Assembly (NCBI GenBank): GCA_900555635.1
Contig: USLU01000027.1
Coordinates: 1 to 61,078, forward strand
Length of the DNA stretch: 61,078 nt
Direction: 5' to 3'
From: an uncultured Bacteroides sp.
GTDB lineage: Bacteria > Bacteroidota > Bacteroidia > Bacteroidales > Bacteroidaceae
Positions 58,763 through 61,078 of the stretch are shown in pieces; position 1 is the stretch's first letter; each line of letters opens with the position of its first letter. Below the pieces are notes generated by a model that ran no database searches, was not told the origin of the DNA, and was given only the letters and a program-made list of their open reading frames with translations. The position numbers were made by a program, and so were the translations under genes.

Positions 58763-59677
58763 TTATATCGATACACATAAGGTTTCTTTAGCAAGCTGGG
58801 TATCGGGAAATATGGCAGAAGCTTCTTGTAACAAAATAGTTTCGTCTTCGTATCGGGCGGAGAAATGTCCTATCAATAATTTCTTTACTGCCGCATCACG
58901 AGCTATCTGAGCAGCTTGAGCAGCCGTGGTATGATAGGTTTCTTTGGCACGAGGAGCATCTTCATTAGCGAATGTGGCCTCATGGAATAGCAAATCAACG
59001 CCTCTAATTTGCTCTACAATAGAGGGCAGAAAGATGGTATCGGAACAATAAGCATACTTACGGGGAGGATCGGATGGTACCGTCAAGAGTGTATTGGCAA
59101 TAACGTCGCCTTCGGGATTCACATAATCTGCACCGTTCTTAATGCGGTTTAGCTCATACACCGGCACTTGGTAGAAGTCTATCATCTCTCTTATGATATG
59201 ATTCGGTCGTGCTTTCTCGGCAAACAAGAAACCACAACACGGTATGCGGTGACGCAAAGGGATAGTAGTCACCGTCATGGATCGGTCTTCATAAATTACC
59301 GTTGGTTCCTTCGTTTCAAACTCATGAAAAAGTACCTTATACGTCATCTGGTGATTGAAGTAACCGAGCATCGGTGCAAACAGAGCTTCCAAACCTTTAG
59401 GTGAATGAATATGTAATTCAGCCGTACGTCCCAAAAGGTTCAGTGTGGATATTAACCCCAGCAGACCAAAACAATGGTCGCCATGCAGGTGTGAGATAAA
59501 GATGTGGTTCAACCTTGAGAACTTGAGCCGTGATTTACGGAACTGTAATTGAGCTCCTTCTCCACAATCAATCATAAATAGCTTGTCGCGTACATTAACG
59601 ATCTGTGATGTGGGGAAATGGCGAGTCGTAGGCAAAGCTGAGCCACAACCAAGAATATGTAATTCAAATTTTTCCAT
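58763..59677 (-). CDS. rnz: ribonuclease Z (tRNase Z, short form)
   Basis: Zinc endonuclease that removes the 3' trailer of precursor tRNA. It is a metallo-beta-lactamase fold: LGCGSALPTTRHFPTSQIVN at the start, FMIDCGEGAQLQ, the metal motif SHLHGDHCFGLLGL, then RKYAYCSDTIFLPS, LLFHEATFANEDAPRAKETYHTTAAQAAQIA and IGHFSARY for the remaining ligands. The length of 304 residues is standard for the short form. It lies 31 bases after the duplicated-domain lipoprotein gene. Confidence 0.95.
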   Translation of the reverse strand: MEKFELHILGCGSALPTTRHFPTSQIVNVRDKLFMIDCGEGAQLQFRKSRLKFSRLNHIFISHLHGDHCFGLLGLISTLNLLGRTAELHIHSPKGLEALFAPMLGYFNHQMTYKVLFHEFETKEPTVIYEDRSMTVTTIPLRHRIPCCGFLFAEKARPNHIIREMIDFYQVPVYELNRIKNGADYVNPEGDVIANTLLTVPSDPPRKYAYCSDTIFLPSIVEQIRGVDLLFHEATFANEDAPRAKETYHTTAAQAAQIARDAAVKKLLIGHFSARYEDETILLQEASAIFPDTQLAKETLCVSI

Positions 59678-59708
59678 TACCGGTATATTCGGAACTATTC
59701 TCCGGGGA

Positions 59709-60500
59709 TTACAATAATGCTTTTATTTCCGAGACACTAAAAATTATTTCTAAGCTTTCACCGGAAGGATCACCTGCATATTGATATCCCAGTCCTTTAT
59801 TACACTTTACACACGCCTCCAAAAACATTTTCAAAGCAGGTTCTGATACATCCAAAGATGATTTTATATTTTGCTTAATCTCTGCTTCATTATCTTTCAT
59901 TGTTGCTATATCCATGGAATTTTCATCCACTGTATAGTGATAAACCACTCTATCGGGCTCTATAGTCAAATTCTTGAGAGTAGTAGCCTCATCTACCACC
60001 ATCGGACATGAAACATTGGTTACATTCACCAATTCTTCCAGCTTCTTCTGATCGCTATCCGCTTTAGGCATATCTTGACTCATAAGACTACGCAAATCCT
60101 CTGTTCCCAAATAGCAAGTCACTTCTTTTCCCGAAGTTTGTCCTTTATATGTAAATTTAATACCGGAATTAGCCTCAATAACAAGGTTCAGCATTTCCTT
60201 TATATTCTTTTCCGGATTTCTGAACATAGCAACTGCCGCAGCCTTTAAAGCCTCCGGAGTCTTACCCAAAGCTTCTAAATCAATGTAATCTTCATTCATC
60301 GTCAAAAGATAAACTACATCCGTATCATCATAAGTGATACTCGATACTTCACCTACCGTACCCATCTTCATCGGGCACTGTTTGTTAGCAGCTTCTATAC
60401 CTAACTTTAATTTTGACTTTTGATCACATCCGGTCAGCAGTATCAATGACAAACAAGCAAACAAGATGATTTTTCCTGAGTTTTTAAGAATGTTTTCCAT
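59709..60500 (-). CDS. lipoprotein with internally duplicated domain
   Basis: A 263-residue lipoprotein (lipobox LLTGC, Cys25). The mature chain consists of two repeats: one from NKQCPMKMGTVGEVSSITYD to GTEDLRSLM and one from VTNVSCPMVVDEATTLKNLTIE to SVSEIKALL. Shared marks in order are a CPM motif, a DxVVYxxTM/DRVVYHYTV strand, a run of helices with EMLNLVIEANSG or KMFLEACVKCNKG, and a closing YKGQTSGKE or YAGDPSGES. Function unknown; similar to other CPM-repeat lipoproteins of Bacteroides as far as I can tell. It has its own promoter and precedes rnz. Confidence 0.78.
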   Translation of the reverse strand: MENILKNSGKIILFACLSLILLTGCDQKSKLKLGIEAANKQCPMKMGTVGEVSSITYDDTDVVYLLTMNEDYIDLEALGKTPEALKAAAVAMFRNPEKNIKEMLNLVIEANSGIKFTYKGQTSGKEVTCYLGTEDLRSLMSQDMPKADSDQKKLEELVNVTNVSCPMVVDEATTLKNLTIEPDRVVYHYTVDENSMDIATMKDNEAEIKQNIKSSLDVSEPALKMFLEACVKCNKGLGYQYAGDPSGESLEIIFSVSEIKALL

Positions 60501-60526
60501 AACGACTATTTTTAATTATTATCCTG

Positions 60527-60534
60527 CAAAGATA
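60527..60534 (-). promoter_or_regulatory. -7 box of the duplicated-domain lipoprotein gene
   Basis: The minus strand reads TATCTTTG, a full match, 26 bases ahead of the start codon. No clear -33 box. Confidence 0.55.
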
Positions 60535-60591
60535 ATAATTAAAAAGCAAACATCCTGTATTCCTCAATATTCTGCCTGCCTAACAAAAAGA

Positions 60592-60619
60592 AAGGGCGCC
60601 TGTTTTCACAAGCGCCCTT
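60592..60619 (-). terminator. rpsA terminator
   Basis: Perfect 8-bp GC-rich stem AAGGGCGC (60592-60599) with GCGCCCTT (60612-60619), 12-base loop. On the minus strand it is followed by a T-rich stretch. It lies 25 bases after the rpsA stop. Confidence 0.88.
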
Positions 60620-60644
60620 ACCTTAATTATATATAGGAAGTAAA

Positions 60645-61078
60645 TTACTTCTTATTAGCTTCCATTTGCTCTTTCAAAGCAGCCAAAGCGTCAATGTCAC
60701 CTAATGTAGTAGATGCAGCTTGGTTTTGGATAGAAGCAGATTCTTCTCTCTTCGGAGCAGATGAAGACTTCTTGCTAGCAGCTTTCTTTTCTGCTCTTTC
60801 TTCTGCCTTAGCAACATCTTCGAAGATGCGGCTATGAGAAAGGATGATACGCTTAGCGTCCTTGTTGAACTCAATCACCTTGAACTCAAGTTTTTCGTCC
60901 ATCTGAGCTTGTGAACCGTCTTCCTTAACGAGATGTTTCGGAGTAGCGAAACCTTCTACGCCATAAGGCAGAGCAACCACTGCACCCTTATCCAACATTT
61001 CGATGATAGTACCTTCGTGTACTGAACCTACAGTGAATACTGTTTCGAATACATCCCAAGGATTTTCTTCGAGTTGCT
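60645..61078 (-). CDS. rpsA: 30S ribosomal protein S1, C-terminal part (cut by window edge)
   Basis: The frame stays open to the window end, so the gene starts outside; the first 26 codons read into the window (ENPWDVFETVFTVGSVHEG) precede the ATG at 60998. The visible part is the last S1 RNA-binding domain (VGSVHEGTIIEMLDKGAVVALPYGVEG, DGSQAQMDEKLEFKVIEFNKDAKRIILSHSRI), followed by a charged tail rich in Ala, Glu, Lys and Ser (EERAEKKAASKKSSSAPKRE) and a helical end (DIDALAALKEQMEANKK). S1 helps mRNA binding to the 30S subunit; in Bacteroides, which mostly lack Shine-Dalgarno signals, it should be especially important. A terminator follows. Confidence 0.93.
   Translation of the reverse strand, partial: QLEENPWDVFETVFTVGSVHEGTIIEMLDKGAVVALPYGVEGFATPKHLVKEDGSQAQMDEKLEFKVIEFNKDAKRIILSHSRIFEDVAKAEERAEKKAASKKSSSAPKREESASIQNQAASTTLGDIDALAALKEQMEANKK

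Overview
The window is a chromosomal segment of a gut Bacteroides or close relative. The evidence is a SusC/SusD polysaccharide-utilisation locus (PUL), many lipoproteins and Bacteroidales-only families (DUF4831, DUF4837, DUF4105, DUF3810, DUF3823), TAnnTTTG-type -7 promoter boxes in place of E. coli -10 boxes, and little Shine-Dalgarno signal. No insertion sequence, phage, integrase, rRNA or tRNA gene was seen. The left edge cuts through a tmRNA gene (ssrA, minus strand) and the right edge cuts through rpsA.

Layout. 1-7.3 kb: ssrA 5' part, a GH3 glycosidase and a lactonase-type propeller lipoprotein, a DUF4831 protein, then PqqD-like and MFS genes on the minus strand. 7.3-12.5 kb: one minus-strand operon DUF4837-pdxA-sigma54 regulator-lptE-TPR-secG with a promoter at the top and a terminator at the bottom; the sigma54 regulator is split by an in-frame TAA between its AAA+ and DNA-binding domains. 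12.6-13.7 kb: rlmN. 13.8-21.3 kb: a minus-strand envelope-biogenesis cluster coaX-OMP-TPR-lptC-CNNM/CBS protein-ppiD. 21.7-29.7 kb: plus-strand DUF4105, a degenerate alkaline-phosphatase-fold protein, secA, a lipoprotein and an acidic small protein.

29.8-50.4 kb is the accessory heart of the window, a PUL. It has an ECF sigma factor divergent from its FecR anti-sigma, an STN-domain SusC, a SusD, a DUF3823 lipoprotein, and two tandem paralogous ~1000-residue enzymes with two beta-helix domains plus a C-terminal propeller. On the other side lie a small FG-GAP-like protein, a ThuA-domain protein, a GH9-type enzyme and a clan GH-A (GH50/agarase-like) lipoprotein. The likely logic is that substrate binding to SusC is relayed through STN to FecR, which frees the sigma factor to drive susCD; the enzymes then cut the glycan. 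The substrate cannot be read from the sequence; GH55- and GH9-like enzymes would fit a beta-glucan, and the GH50-like one a galactan.

50.6-61 kb is mostly housekeeping: valS, a four-helix membrane protein, DUF3810, an outer-membrane barrel, a lipoprotein, mazG, a three-gene ECF sigma / membrane protein / Spy-like cassette, rnz, a duplicated-domain lipoprotein and rpsA.

The most unusual signal is not a gene. Four intergenic regions (21466-21567, 32947-33029, 44359-44424, 57120-57198) each carry about four copies of a 9-18 bp word, mostly in alternating orientation, forming nested palindromes. The architecture is shared but the word differs at every locus. Two related inverted repeats, whose arms are built of three short tandem words, sit at 3111-3202 and 24499-24597.
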